Origin: an uncultured Pelagibacteraceae bacterium
GTDB lineage: Bacteria > Pseudomonadota > Alphaproteobacteria > Pelagibacterales > Pelagibacteraceae
Direction: 5' to 3'
DNA length: 64,000 nucleotides
Assembly (NCBI GenBank): GCA_902595125.1
Contig: CACJOY010000001.1
Span: forward strand, 62,001-126,000
Part shown: piece by piece, positions 53,841-63,495 of the stretch
Position numbering within the stretch: position 1 is the stretch's first letter
Layout: each line of letters opens with the position of its first letter
Position numbers and translations under genes: made by a program
Notes under the pieces: model-generated
What the model saw: only the letters and a program-made list of their open reading frames with translations
What the model was told of the DNA's origin: nothing
Database searches by the model: none

Positions 53841-54881
53841 ATGTTTAAATACTTAAAACAATTAACTTCTTTAGTTGCTATGGTTGCAGTGTTGTTCACT
53901 TTTACAACTGAGACTATGGCTGCTAAAAAATCTAAAACACTTAAAAACACTCAAAAAAAGGGTTTTGTAAGATGTGGAGTATCTCAGGGTCTTCCAGGAT
54001 TTTCTAATGCAGATGCTGCAGGAAATTGGACTGGTGTTGACGTTGATGTATGTAGAGCGGTAGCTGCTGCAGTGTTAGGTGATGCAAACAAAGTTAAGTT
54101 TACACCACTAAGTGCTAAAGAAAGATTTACAGCTTTAACTTCTGGTGAGATTGATATCTTATCAAGAAACACAACTTGGACTCTTTCAAGAGATGCTGAT
54201 ATCGGACTTACTTTTGTTGGTGTGAACTTTTACGATGGACAAGGTTTCATGGTAAGAAAAAGTTCAGGTATAACTTCAGTAGATCAATTCAAAAATGGTA
54301 TCTCAGCTTGTACAAACATAGGTACAACAACTGAGCTAAATATGAGAGACTTCTTTAATTCTAGAGGAATTTCTTATGAACCAGTTGCTTTTGAAAAAGC
54401 TGACGAAGTTGTAGCTGCATACGATGCAGGTAGATGTGATACTTATACTACTGATAAATCTGGTTTAGCTGCACAAAGAACTAAAATGAAAAATCCTGAT
54501 GAACACATTGTATTGCCAGAGACTATTTCTAAAGAACCTTTAGGACCAGTTGTAAGACAAGGTGATTCTGTATGGGAAGATATCGTTAGATGGTCTTTGA
54601 ACACTATGATCGAAGCTGAAGAATACGGTATTACATCAGCTAATGCAGACTCAATGAAAACTTCAGATAACCCACAAATTAAAAGACTTGTTGGTGCTGA
54701 AGGTGAAATGGGTGCAGCATTCGGTTTAGATAATGAGTGGAACTTAAGGATTATCAAACAAGTTGGAAACTATGGTGAAAGTTATAAGAGAAATATAGCT
54801 GACACTGGTATTTTACCAGACAGAGGTCCAAATGAATTGTGGACTAAAGGTGGTATTTTATACGTTCCACCATCAAGATAA
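53841..54881 (+). CDS. aapJ: General L-amino-acid ABC transporter, substrate-binding protein
   Basis: A 346-residue periplasmic binding protein of the AapJ/BztA (YhdW) family with a Sec signal peptide (1-28, ending MAA). The mature part begins with VRCGVSQGLPGFSNADAAGNWTGVDVDVCRAVAAA in family style and contains LTSGEIDILSRNTTWTLSRD and DTYTTDKSGLA. The family binds many polar and acidic amino acids. Codon use and the strong ribosome site suggest very high expression, as expected for transporters of oligotrophs. YhdW is reported to rise under nitrogen limitation in Pelagibacter. A terminator follows directly. Confidence 0.95.
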   Translation: MFKYLKQLTSLVAMVAVLFTFTTETMAAKKSKTLKNTQKKGFVRCGVSQGLPGFSNADAAGNWTGVDVDVCRAVAAAVLGDANKVKFTPLSAKERFTALTSGEIDILSRNTTWTLSRDADIGLTFVGVNFYDGQGFMVRKSSGITSVDQFKNGISACTNIGTTTELNMRDFFNSRGISYEPVAFEKADEVVAAYDAGRCDTYTTDKSGLAAQRTKMKNPDEHIVLPETISKEPLGPVVRQGDSVWEDIVRWSLNTMIEAEEYGITSANADSMKTSDNPQIKRLVGAEGEMGAAFGLDNEWNLRIIKQVGNYGESYKRNIADTGILPDRGPNELWTKGGILYVPPSR

Positions 54882-54900
54882 TTTAAGTCATAAATTACTT

Positions 54901-54934
54901 AAAAAGGGCTAGATTTTTCTAGCCCTTTTTTTTT
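54901..54934 (+). terminator. Rho-independent terminator between aapJ and aapQ
   Basis: A perfect 13-bp stem (54901-54913 with 54918-54930) contains the G+C core GGGCTAG/CTAGCCC, has a 4-nt TTTT loop, and is followed by a T run to 54934. It lies 20 nt after the aapJ stop and 22 nt before the aapQ start. It is the only strong intrinsic terminator I found in the window. Confidence 0.93.
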
Positions 54935-54956
54935 AAAATCATATATTAACTTCATA

Positions 54957-56108
54957 GTGAATTTTAAACTAAAAGATATAGGCCCTCAATTAATGACAGT
55001 TGTAGCTGTTGTTCTTATCTTTGGTTTTTTTACGTATAATGCCCAAGTCAATATGGAAAACAGAGGTATTGATTTTGGTTACGGATTTTTGTCACAGGAA
55101 TCCTCATTTGATGTCCAGTTTTCTTTAATTGAATATGATGGATCTCACTCCTACTTTAGAGCATATTTAGTCGGTTTATTAAATACAATACTTGTTTCAG
55201 TCATTGGAATTTTTCTGGCAACTATTCTTGGAGTAATAGTTGGTATAGCTAGGTTATCTCCAAATTATTTAATTAATAAATTTGCTGCTTTTTATGTAGA
55301 ATTTTTTAGAAATATACCCTTGCTTTTGCAAATATTTTTTTGGTATTTTGCTGCTTTAAGAGCTTTACCACTTCCCCAAGATGCTGAACCAATCTTTGGA
55401 ATTTCATATTTAACAATAAAAGGTTTATTTGTTCCTGCATTTATTTGGGAAAACTTTAATATTTTCTTATACTCAATAATTGCAACAATAATCTCAATAA
55501 TTGTTATTCGCTCTCACGCTAAAAAAGTCCAAGAAAATCGGGGTAAACAAATCCCAGTTTTATTAATCTCAATTGGTTTAATTATCATTTTGCCTCTTTT
55601 AAGTTTTTTAATTGGAGGCGTAAAATTATCATTCGAAGTTCCTGTTTTAAAAAAGCTAGCAACAACATCATACATATATGATGGTGGTGTAAGTTTACCA
55701 CCTGAATTAATTGCGCTTGCATTATCTTTATCTCTATACACTGCAACTTTTATAGCTGAATGTGTAAGAGCTGGAATTCAAGGGGTCGGTAAGGGTCAAA
55801 AAGAGGCTGCAGCATCTATTGGTCTTACACAAAATCAAGTACTTAAGTTGGTGGTAATGCCCCAAGCTTTGAGAATAATAATTCCACCTACAACAAACCA
55901 GTATTTAAATCTTACAAAAAATTCATCATTAGCTGCCGCTATAGCTTACCCTGATTTAGTACTAGTTTTTGCAGGAACAGCATTAATGCAAACTGGTAAA
56001 GCAATCGAAATAGTTTCTATAACAATGTTTACTTACTTATCATTAAGTATTTCAATCTCGGTTTTTATGAATTGGTACAACAATAAAATAGCAATACAGG
56101 AAAAATAG
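54957..56108 (+). CDS. aapQ: General L-amino-acid ABC transporter, permease AapQ
   Basis: A 383-residue HisM-type permease with about eight membrane helices, starting DIGPQLMTVVAVVLIFGFF. The conserved permease loop is ECVRAGIQGVGKGQKEAAASIGLTQNQVLKLVVMPQALRIIIPP near the C-terminus, which contacts the ATPase. The start is GTG 54957, preceded by a terminator and no clear promoter, so expression probably depends on read-through from aapJ. It overlaps aapM by one base. Confidence 0.93.
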   Translation: MNFKLKDIGPQLMTVVAVVLIFGFFTYNAQVNMENRGIDFGYGFLSQESSFDVQFSLIEYDGSHSYFRAYLVGLLNTILVSVIGIFLATILGVIVGIARLSPNYLINKFAAFYVEFFRNIPLLLQIFFWYFAALRALPLPQDAEPIFGISYLTIKGLFVPAFIWENFNIFLYSIIATIISIIVIRSHAKKVQENRGKQIPVLLISIGLIIILPLLSFLIGGVKLSFEVPVLKKLATTSYIYDGGVSLPPELIALALSLSLYTATFIAECVRAGIQGVGKGQKEAAASIGLTQNQVLKLVVMPQALRIIIPPTTNQYLNLTKNSSLAAAIAYPDLVLVFAGTALMQTGKAIEIVSITMFTYLSLSISISVFMNWYNNKIAIQEK

Positions 56109-57550
56109 TGTCTAAAATCAATTTTTTAAAACCTGATAAATCTAATCTTTATACTTTTTTATATTTAGGTTCTTTTCTGTTTTTTGTTAGTGTTTTGGAT
56201 GTTTTTTTAAATTCTTTCTTTAGATTAAATATAACAGGTTTCTTGCCAGGTCTTTTGAGTTTTTTATTTCCTTTAATAATTGGATTTATAGGCCTTTATT
56301 TTATAAGGATTGAATTTAGCGGGATTAAGAAATTAGATTTATTAAACAAGCATATTAATACTAATAATTTCAACGCATTATTATCTTTATTTATTATATT
56401 TATAATTCTTAAATCAATTCCACCTATATTAAGTTGGTTTTTTATTGACGCTAGTTTTGCAGGTGACTCTAAAGATGTTTGTACTGGCACAGGAGCTTGC
56501 TGGACCTATATAAAAGTTTGGATAAGAAGATTCATGTATGGCATGTATCCTAATGGAGAACAATGGAGAATAAATTTATCTTTTATAGCTTTGGCTTTAC
56601 TTGGATCAGTAGGATATTTTGCAACAGATAGATTTAAAAAATATTTAACTCTTTATTATGTAGTAATTTACCCTTTTATTGCATTCTTGTTTATATTTTT
56701 TTTTATATCAGGTGGTCCAGTATTTTTTGATTTTTCATATGGAATAATAGCTGCAATTTTATCTATCATTATTGGTTTTTTTATTCCCAGTAAGTTTAAA
56801 TTTTACTATTTCTTAATTGTTCCTTTTGCTCTTTATATCTTATTAAAGTATTTTATTTTTTATGAAGAATTAATTGAGTTAGGAAAATTAGATGGTTTAA
56901 ACTGGGTAGAAACAGGTGCTTGGGGTGGTTTGTCATTAACTTTTATAATTTCTTTCTTTTGCCTTATTTTTTGCTTTCCAATAGGAATGGCATTTGCACT
57001 TGGTAGAAGATCTGAATTTCCTTTAATAAGATATATATCAATAGGCTTTATTGAATTTTGGAGAGGTGTTCCTTTAATTACAGTACTATTTATGTCTGCA
57101 GTAATGTTTCCAATGTTTTTACCAGCAGACTTTTTTATAGATAAGTTGGTAAGATGTATAATAGCTATTTCTTTGTTTGAAGCAGCTTATGTTGCCGAGG
57201 TCATAAGAGGTGGACTGCAAGCCCTCCCTAGAGGACAATATGAAGCTGCAAAATCATTAGGAATGGGATATTGGAGAATGCATATATTTGTGATTTTACC
57301 TCAAGCTTTAAAACTTGTAATTCCAGGTATAGCAAATACATTTTTGGCTTTAGTTAAAGATACTCCTTTAATATTTGTCGTAGGGCTTTTAGAAATAGTT
57401 GGAATGCTTAATTTAGCTAAGACAAATCCAGAATGGCTAGGTTTTGCAATGGAGGGGTATGTGTTTGCAGCGATAATTTTCTGGATTATTTGTTATGCAA
57501 TGAGTAAATATAGTTATAATTTAGAACAAAAATATAAAACAGATCGATAA
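56108..57550 (+). CDS. aapM: General L-amino-acid ABC transporter, permease AapM
   Basis: A 480-residue partner permease. It carries about eight to ten membrane helices and a C-terminal coupling loop EVIRGGLQALPRGQYEAAKSLGMGYWRMHIFVILPQALKLVIP. Longer than AapM of Rhizobium through extra N-terminal hydrophobic segments. The GTG start overlaps the aapQ stop. A Cys pair in DVCTGTGACW lies in an external loop. Confidence 0.93.
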   Translation: MSKINFLKPDKSNLYTFLYLGSFLFFVSVLDVFLNSFFRLNITGFLPGLLSFLFPLIIGFIGLYFIRIEFSGIKKLDLLNKHINTNNFNALLSLFIIFIILKSIPPILSWFFIDASFAGDSKDVCTGTGACWTYIKVWIRRFMYGMYPNGEQWRINLSFIALALLGSVGYFATDRFKKYLTLYYVVIYPFIAFLFIFFFISGGPVFFDFSYGIIAAILSIIIGFFIPSKFKFYYFLIVPFALYILLKYFIFYEELIELGKLDGLNWVETGAWGGLSLTFIISFFCLIFCFPIGMAFALGRRSEFPLIRYISIGFIEFWRGVPLITVLFMSAVMFPMFLPADFFIDKLVRCIIAISLFEAAYVAEVIRGGLQALPRGQYEAAKSLGMGYWRMHIFVILPQALKLVIPGIANTFLALVKDTPLIFVVGLLEIVGMLNLAKTNPEWLGFAMEGYVFAAIIFWIICYAMSKYSYNLEQKYKTDR

Positions 57551-57556
57551 ATAAAT

Positions 57557-58291
57557 ATGTCAGACAACATAATCCAAATTAATAATATGAATAAATGGTT
57601 TGGAGATTTTCAAGTTTTAAAAGGGATTAATTTAGAAGTAAAACCAAAACAAAAAATTGTTGTTTGTGGTCCTTCTGGTTCGGGTAAGTCTACATTAATA
57701 AGATGTATCAACAGATTGGAAGAACATCAAGAAGGCGATATAATAGTTGATGGGACTGAATTAACTGAAGATACTAAAAATATAGAACAAATAAGGGCGG
57801 AAGTTGGAATGGTGTTTCAACAATTTAATTTGTTTCCACATTTATCAATTTTAGATAACTGTACTTTAGCTCCTATTTGGGTGAAAAAAATGCCAAAAAA
57901 AGAGGCTGAAGAATTAGCACTAAAACATTTAGAAAGAGTGCAAATATTAGATCAGGCTCAAAAATATCCTGGTCAACTCTCGGGAGGTCAGCAACAAAGA
58001 GTTGCAATAGCTAGAGCACTTTGCATGGAACCTAAAATAATGCTTTTTGATGAACCGACATCAGCATTAGACCCTGAAATGATCAAAGAAGTGCTGGATG
58101 TAATGGTTAATTTAGCAAATCAAGGTATGACTATGATAGTTGTTACCCATGAAATGGGCTTTGCAAAAGAGGTAGCAGATCAAATGATTTTTATGGATGA
58201 AGGTATGATTGTAGAAAAAGCAGAGACTAAAGAATTTTTTGCTAATCCAAAAAACGATAGAACTAAACTTTTCCTGAGCCAGATACTATAG
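57557..58291 (+). CDS. aapP: General L-amino-acid ABC transporter, ATPase AapP
   Basis: A 244-residue ABC ATPase of the polar amino-acid class (GlnQ/HisP-like). Walker A is GPSGSGKST (about 38-46), Q-loop [13 protein letters not shown], signature LSGGQQQR (about 141-148), Walker [16 protein letters not shown] and switch His in VVTHEMGFA. It completes the aapJQMP operon, 6 bp after aapM. Confidence 0.96.
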   Translation: MSDNIIQINNMNKWFGDFQVLKGINLEVKPKQKIVVCGPSGSGKSTLIRCINRLEEHQEGDIIVDGTELTEDTKNIEQIRAEVGMVFQQFNLFPHLSILDNCTLAPIWVKKMPKKEAEELALKHLERVQILDQAQKYPGQLSGGQQQRVAIARALCMEPKIMLFDEPTSALDPEMIKEVLDVMVNLANQGMTMIVVTHEMGFAKEVADQMIFMDEGMIVEKAETKEFFANPKNDRTKLFLSQIL

Positions 58292-58292
58292 A

Positions 58293-58431
58293 TCAAGTTA
58301 AATTCAACTATTTTTTCTTCATATTTTAAACAAGATTAACTTGACAGGTTATCAAAAAGTACGTCTTTTCTGATAAAATAAAATAAATTTATTCTTGCAG
58401 TGGACTTCAAAAACTTGTTGAATAAGTTTTT
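58293..58431 (+). repeat. Three inverted repeats in the aapP-XRE regulator intergenic region
   Basis: This 163-bp gap holds three stem-forming repeats. First, TCAAGTTAA (58293-58301) matches TTAACTTGA (58336-58344). Second, TTATCAAAAAG (58349-58359) matches CTTTTCTGATAA (58365-58376) with one bulged base and a 5-nt loop. Third, AAAAACTT (58409-58416) matches AAGTTTTT (58424-58431) with a 7-nt loop. None is followed by a T run like an intrinsic terminator. A perfect -35 hexamer TTGACA occurs at 58341-58346 without a well-spaced -10 box. They may be operator sites or leader structure for the following regulator. Confidence 0.45.
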
Positions 58432-58443
58432 AATAAAAATTAA

Positions 58444-58449
58444 GAGGGG
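58444..58449 (+). promoter_or_regulatory. Shine-Dalgarno of the XRE regulator
   Basis: GAGGGG ends 5 nt before ATG 58455. It decides the start and is, with aapJ, among the few clear ribosome-binding sites in the window. Confidence 0.7.
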
Positions 58450-58454
58450 TCTTA

Positions 58455-58826
58455 ATGGAAGAAAATTTTAATAAGCATTTAGGCAATAAGCTTAAGCTTA
58501 GAAGACTAGCGTTAGGTTTAACACAGACAAAAGTAGCAAAAGCAATTAATGTTACATTTCAACAAATCCAAAAATATGAAAAAGGTACTAATGGTGTAAG
58601 TTCAATAAGATTATTACAACTGTCTAATTATTTAAAAGTGCCAATTAATTATTTTTATGAAGATTTTTCAGAATATTTAGTTAATTTAGAAAAATCTCAA
58701 GAAGGCCATATGAACGTTAATTATAATTTTTTGGTAAAATTATATTCTGAACTAAATGCTGACCAGAAATTAAAGTTAAGTAAATCTTTACAGACATTAA
58801 GTAGCAGTATCTCTAAAACTGGATAA
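58455..58826 (+). CDS. XRE-family helix-turn-helix regulator
   Basis: A 123-residue protein with an N-terminal HTH_3 domain (about 8-66): LGNKLKLRRLALGLTQTKVAKAINVTFQQIQKYEKG followed by SIRLLQLSNYLKVPINYFYED. The FQQIQKYEKG wording is typical of an alphaproteobacterial group that includes PraR-like regulators. The C-terminal half is a short helical region likely used for dimerisation. It stands alone behind a structured-looking leader with a good Shine-Dalgarno. Target genes are unknown; the adjacent aap operon is one candidate. Confidence 0.88.
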   Translation: MEENFNKHLGNKLKLRRLALGLTQTKVAKAINVTFQQIQKYEKGTNGVSSIRLLQLSNYLKVPINYFYEDFSEYLVNLEKSQEGHMNVNYNFLVKLYSELNADQKLKLSKSLQTLSSSISKTG

Positions 58827-58830
58827 TTTT

Positions 58831-58906
58831 TGGCTCCTCGGGCAGGACTCGAACCTGCGACCAATTGATTAACAGTCAACTGCTCTACCAACTGAGCTAC
58901 CGAGGA
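58831..58906 (-). tRNA. tRNA-Asn (anticodon GTT)
   Basis: On the minus strand a 76-nt cloverleaf begins TCCTCGG and ends CCGAGGA-G-CCA with the CCA encoded. The anticodon stem TTGAC/GTCAA-type pairing encloses loop CTGTTAA with anticodon GTT. The T arm is GCAGG-TTCGAGT-CCTGC. It lies 4 bp beyond the XRE gene, on the opposite strand. Confidence 0.97.
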
Positions 58907-58955
58907 ATATAAAAAGTCAACTTACTTTCTTTTAAAACTAAAACAAGATTTTTTT

Positions 58956-59029
58956 TGGAGGCAACGCCCGGAATCGAACCGGGATACAAGGATTTGCAAT
59001 CCTCTGCGTAACCATTCCGCCACGTTGCC
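58956..59029 (-). tRNA. tRNA-Cys (anticodon GCA)
   Basis: On the minus strand a 74-nt cloverleaf begins GGCAACG and ends CGTTGCC-T-CCA with the CCA encoded. The anticodon stem AGGAT/ATCCT encloses loop TTGCAAA with anticodon GCA. The discriminator base U73 is the main CysRS identity element. It is 49 bp upstream of tRNA-Asn on the same strand, so the two are probably co-transcribed. Confidence 0.97.
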
Positions 59030-59110
59030 GGATGTTTTAGTAGATAGCTACAAGGAGTTTTATATAAAATATTTGTGATTAGTCTATCAAATAACGATCT
59101 AATTTGATTA

Positions 59111-59138
59111 TTGTTAATTTAGATTATTAAATTATAAA
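59111..59138 (+). promoter_or_regulatory. Candidate promoter of valS
   Basis: TTGTTA (59111-59116) and TATAAA (59133-59138) are spaced by 16 bp. The valS ATG (59150) is only 11 nt beyond the -10 box, again predicting a nearly leaderless mRNA. The gap of 120 bp to the divergent tRNA-Cys must hold promoters for both directions. Confidence 0.45.
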
Positions 59139-59149
59139 CTACTTAATCC

Positions 59150-61777
59150 ATGAATAGTGATAAATATATACATTCTGAAGTAGAAGATAATATTTATTCT
59201 TATTGGGAAAAAAATCAATTATTTAAGCCAAAAAAAAATTCAAAAAAATATTCAATTGTTATTCCACCACCCAATGTAACTGGAAGTTTACATATGGGTC
59301 ATGCATTGAATAATTCAATTCAAGATCTTTTAGTTCGTTATTATCGAATGAACAATTATGAGACTTTATGGCAACCTGGAACTGATCATGCTGGGATAGC
59401 TACCCAAGCTCTTGTAGAAAAACAACTTCAAAAAGAGAATTTAAATAAAAACGATTTAGGAAGAGAAAAGTTTATTGAGAAAGTGTGGGAATGGAAAAAT
59501 CAGTATGGTGACATTATTATTAATCAGCTTAAAAAACTCGGATGTTCATGTGATTGGTCTAGAAACGCGTTTACAATGGATGAAAATCTATCAAAGTCGG
59601 TAGTTAAAGTTTTTGTTGAATTACATAAAAAAAAATTAATTTATAAAGCAGAAAAATTAGTCAATTGGGACACAGTTTTAAAAACAGCAATATCTGATCT
59701 AGAGGTAGATCAAAGGGAAATGAATTCAAAGATATACTATATTAGATACTCAATAGACAATTCTAATGATTTTATAACCATTGCAACAACTAGACCTGAA
59801 ACAATGCTTGGAGATACAGCTATTGCTGTTAATCCAAAAGATAAGCGGTTTAAAAAATATGTGGGCAAAACTGTCACAATCCCAATTGTAGGAAGAAAAA
59901 TAAAAATTATAAAAGACAATTACGCGGATCCAGAACAAGGAACTGGTGCATTAAAGATTACCCCAGCTCATGACTTTAATGATTATGATGTTGGACAAAG
60001 AAATAAGTTAGATATTATAAATGTATTTACTGAAGACGGTAAAATAAATGATAATGCACCTAGTGATTATGTTGGATTAGATAGATTTGAAGCACGTAAA
60101 AAAATTTTAAACGAGTTAAAAGAAAAAGATTTTTTTGTTAAAGAAGAAAATATTAAAAATAAAGTACCATATGGGGATAGATCAAATTCAGTTATCGAAC
60201 CTTTTTTAACGGAGCAATGGTTTGTGAATGCAAAAAAATTATCTGTTAAAGCTAAGCAAATAGTTAAATCAAAAAAAACAAATTTCTTTCCAGAAAATTG
60301 GTCAAAAACTTATTTTCAATGGATGAATAATATTGAGCCTTGGTGTATTTCAAGACAGCTTTGGTGGGGTCACCAAATACCAGCTTGGTATGGTCCTGAT
60401 AAAAAAATCTTTGTAGCAACAAATGAAACTGATGCAAAAAAACAAGCTAAAAAATTTTATAAAAAAGATGTTAAAATTACTAGGGATCCTGATGTTTTAG
60501 ATACTTGGTTTTCATCTGGTTTATGGCCTTTTGCAACATTAGGTTGGCCTGATAAAAAAGAATTTGTTAAAAAATTTTATCCAACAACTGTTTTAGTTAC
60601 TGGCTTTGATATTATATTTTTCTGGGTAGCAAGAATGATGATGTTTGGAATGGAATTTTTAAATAAAGAACCATTTAAAGATATTTACGTTCATGCTTTA
60701 GTTAGAGATGAAAAAGGACAAAAAATGTCTAAGTCAAAAGGTAATGTAATTGACCCATTAGATTTAATTGAAAAATATAGTGCAGATGCTTTAAGATTTA
60801 CTCTTCTTTCTATGGCGTCACCAGGAACAGATGTTAAACTTTCAGAAGATAGAGTTAAGGGGTATAGGAATTTTTTAAATAAGTTATGGAATGCTAATAA
60901 TTTTTTAATCACTAATAAATGTGATTTTAATAAAATTGATAAAGTTCCTAAAACTACACTAAATATTAATAAATGGATTTATTCAGAACTAATTCAAACA
61001 AAAGATAAAATTGAGAAAAATCTTAAAGATTATCGATTTGATGAAGCAGCTAAAAATGCCTACCAGTTTGCTTGGCACTCTTATTGTGACTGGTACATTG
61101 AGCTTTCAAAAACTATTCTGTTTTCAGACAATGAAAAAGCTAAAAAAGAGGTAAAAGAAGTATCAGCTTATATATTTAAACAAATACTTGTTATTCTTCA
61201 TCCATTTATTCCATTTGTTACAGAGAAAATCTGGTTAAAAAATAAATTTGATAAATCAGATAAGAATTTTTTAATGTATGCTAATTGGCCATCAGGAAAA
61301 GCTAAGAAAGACCAATCTATGAAAGATGTAGAAAGTATTATCAATGTCATTTCTGAACTTAGATCCTTTAAAAATGAATTAAATGTGAGCCCAGGTTCAT
61401 TTATTGATATTTCAATTAATAGAATTGCTAAAAAAAATAAAACATTAATGATCAATAATGAAATTATTCTCAAAAAGCTTGGTCGTATCAATAATTTCTA
61501 TGATAAAGACCAAGAAAAACCCTCAGCTACATTGGTTATATCTGGCGACATATTTAAGATTTATTTTGATGAGAATGTTGATTTAAATTTAATAAAAGAA
61601 AACTTAGTTAAAAGACAGAACAAATATCAAGAGGAAATGGACAAAATATCTCAACGATTATCTAACAAAGGATTTACCGATAGAGCTCCAAAAAATATTG
61701 TTGAACAAGAAAAAACTAACTATAGTAATTTAAAAAATGATATCAAAAAAATATCATTAACAATTGAAAGTTTATAA
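59150..61777 (+). CDS. valS: Valyl-tRNA synthetase
   Basis: A class I synthetase of 875 residues. It has HMGH in [17 protein letters not shown] (48-51), an editing (CP1) domain with [19 protein letters not shown], the tryptophan-rich [19 protein letters not shown], the KMSKS loop [12 protein letters not shown] (about 524-535) and a C-terminal coiled-coil arm (about 810-875). Complete. Its stop overlaps the ilvD ATG by one base; valine synthesis and charging genes are thus linked. Confidence 0.97.
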   Translation: MNSDKYIHSEVEDNIYSYWEKNQLFKPKKNSKKYSIVIPPPNVTGSLHMGHALNNSIQDLLVRYYRMNNYETLWQPGTDHAGIATQALVEKQLQKENLNKNDLGREKFIEKVWEWKNQYGDIIINQLKKLGCSCDWSRNAFTMDENLSKSVVKVFVELHKKKLIYKAEKLVNWDTVLKTAISDLEVDQREMNSKIYYIRYSIDNSNDFITIATTRPETMLGDTAIAVNPKDKRFKKYVGKTVTIPIVGRKIKIIKDNYADPEQGTGALKITPAHDFNDYDVGQRNKLDIINVFTEDGKINDNAPSDYVGLDRFEARKKILNELKEKDFFVKEENIKNKVPYGDRSNSVIEPFLTEQWFVNAKKLSVKAKQIVKSKKTNFFPENWSKTYFQWMNNIEPWCISRQLWWGHQIPAWYGPDKKIFVATNETDAKKQAKKFYKKDVKITRDPDVLDTWFSSGLWPFATLGWPDKKEFVKKFYPTTVLVTGFDIIFFWVARMMMFGMEFLNKEPFKDIYVHALVRDEKGQKMSKSKGNVIDPLDLIEKYSADALRFTLLSMASPGTDVKLSEDRVKGYRNFLNKLWNANNFLITNKCDFNKIDKVPKTTLNINKWIYSELIQTKDKIEKNLKDYRFDEAAKNAYQFAWHSYCDWYIELSKTILFSDNEKAKKEVKEVSAYIFKQILVILHPFIPFVTEKIWLKNKFDKSDKNFLMYANWPSGKAKKDQSMKDVESIINVISELRSFKNELNVSPGSFIDISINRIAKKNKTLMINNEIILKKLGRINNFYDKDQEKPSATLVISGDIFKIYFDENVDLNLIKENLVKRQNKYQEEMDKISQRLSNKGFTDRAPKNIVEQEKTNYSNLKNDIKKISLTIESL

Positions 61778-63495
61778 TGCGGAAGTTTAACAAGAAGAAA
61801 TTACCCAGCAGACATACATCTTTAGGTGCAGATAGAGCTCCGCATAGGTCATTTTATTATGCAATGGGTGAAACTGAGAAAGATGTTTCAAAACCTTTTG
61901 TAGGCGTTGTATCAACATGGAATGAAGCTGCTCCGTGCAATATTGCTCTTATGAGACAAGCACAATCAGTTAAAAAAGGTGTTAGAGCTTTTGGCGGAAC
62001 ACCAAGAGAATTTTGTACAATTACGGTTACTGACGGTATTGCTATGGGTCATGAAGGAATGAAATCTTCATTAATCTCTAGAGAAGTAATAGCAGATTCA
62101 GCAGAACTTACTGTAAGAGGTCATTGTTATGATGCATTAGTGGGTATTGCAGGTTGTGATAAGTCTTTGCCAGGTTTAATGATGTCGATGGTTAGACTTA
62201 ACGTGCCAAGTGTATTTATTTACGGTGGTTCAATACTACCAGGAAAATATAAAGGTAAAGATGTAACCGTAGTTGATGTTTTTGAAGCTGTTGGAAAACA
62301 TTCATCAGGACAGATGACAGCCAAAGAATTAAGAAAATTAGAATTAGTTGCATGTCCTACTGCTGGAGCTTGCGGTGGTCAATTTACTGCAAATACGATG
62401 GCATGTGTATCTGAAGCAATCGGTTTAGCATTACCTTATTCAGCTGGAACTCCTGCTCCTTATGAGGAGAGAGATAAATACGCAAAAGATAGTGGTAAAA
62501 TGGTAATGGAATTATTAGCAAAAAAAATTAAACCAAGAGATATTGTTACAAAAAAAGCATTAGAAAATGCTGCAACAATTGTTGCTGCAACTGGTGGTTC
62601 AACTAATGCGGCTTTACATTTACCTGCAATCGCTAATGAAGCAGGAATTAAATTTGACTTAATGGATGTTGCAAAAATATTTAAAAGAACTCCATATCTT
62701 GCAGATTTAAAACCAGGTGGAAAATATGTTGCAAAAGATATGTGGTTAGCAGGTGGTGTACCAATGTTATTAAAAACTTTATATGATGGTGGTTATATTC
62801 ATGGTGACTGTATGACGGTTACAGGTAAAACAATGAAAGAAAATTTAAGAGGAATTAAGTTTAATCCAAAACAAAAAGTTTTAAGAGCTTATAATAGACC
62901 CTTGTCACCAGATGGAGGTGTGGTTGGATTAAAAGGTAATTTAGCTCCAGAAGGTGGAATTGTTAAAATTGCTGGACTTAAAAAATTACAGTTTACCGGA
63001 AGAGCAAGATGTTTTGATAATGAAGAAAGTGCTATGAAAGCAGTTCAAAGCAGGAAATATAAAGACGGCGATGTAATAATTATTAGATACGAAGGACCTG
63101 TTGGTGGACCAGGTATGAGAGAAATGCTTTCAACAACAGGTGCTATTTACGGTCAAGGTAAAGGAGAAAAGGTTGCTTTGATAACTGATGGAAGATTTTC
63201 AGGAGCAACTAGAGGATTTTGTGTAGGCCATGTTGGACCTGAGGCAGCATTAGGTGGACCTATCGCTTTATTACGTAATGGAGATATGATTGATATCGAT
63301 GCCAAGAAGGGAACGATTAATGTTCGATTAACTAGGGCTCAATTAGCTTCAAGAAAAAGAAAATGGAAGGCTAGAAAATCTGATTTTGGATCAGGTACAC
63401 TTTGGAAATACGCTCAAACAGTTGGACCTGCTTATTTAGGAGCACCAACGCATCCAGGTAAGAAAAAAGAAGTTAAGGATTACTCAAAAATTTAA
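61777..63495 (+). CDS. ilvD: Dihydroxy-acid dehydratase
   Basis: A 572-residue iron-sulfur dehydratase of branched-chain amino-acid synthesis. Cluster-ligand Cys are visible in GCDKSLPG (about 127) and [15 protein letters not shown] (about 199). Further motifs are [25 protein letters not shown] and [23 protein letters not shown]. It works downstream of CimA and the acetohydroxy-acid enzymes. The last base of its stop is the first base of the following manC-like ATG. Confidence 0.96.
   Translation: MRKFNKKKLPSRHTSLGADRAPHRSFYYAMGETEKDVSKPFVGVVSTWNEAAPCNIALMRQAQSVKKGVRAFGGTPREFCTITVTDGIAMGHEGMKSSLISREVIADSAELTVRGHCYDALVGIAGCDKSLPGLMMSMVRLNVPSVFIYGGSILPGKYKGKDVTVVDVFEAVGKHSSGQMTAKELRKLELVACPTAGACGGQFTANTMACVSEAIGLALPYSAGTPAPYEERDKYAKDSGKMVMELLAKKIKPRDIVTKKALENAATIVAATGGSTNAALHLPAIANEAGIKFDLMDVAKIFKRTPYLADLKPGGKYVAKDMWLAGGVPMLLKTLYDGGYIHGDCMTVTGKTMKENLRGIKFNPKQKVLRAYNRPLSPDGGVVGLKGNLAPEGGIVKIAGLKKLQFTGRARCFDNEESAMKAVQSRKYKDGDVIIIRYEGPVGGPGMREMLSTTGAIYGQGKGEKVALITDGRFSGATRGFCVGHVGPEAALGGPIALLRNGDMIDIDAKKGTINVRLTRAQLASRKRKWKARKSDFGSGTLWKYAQTVGPAYLGAPTHPGKKKEVKDYSKI

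Noticed and set aside
54443-54757. 104-codon open frame on the minus strand inside aapJ
   Set aside because: It is antisense to a highly conserved, highly expressed gene and shows no family motif or ribosome site.
58349-58376. Hairpin after aapP as an intrinsic terminator
   Set aside because: The stem is followed by AATAAAATAAA rather than a T run on either strand, so it does not fit a rho-independent terminator.
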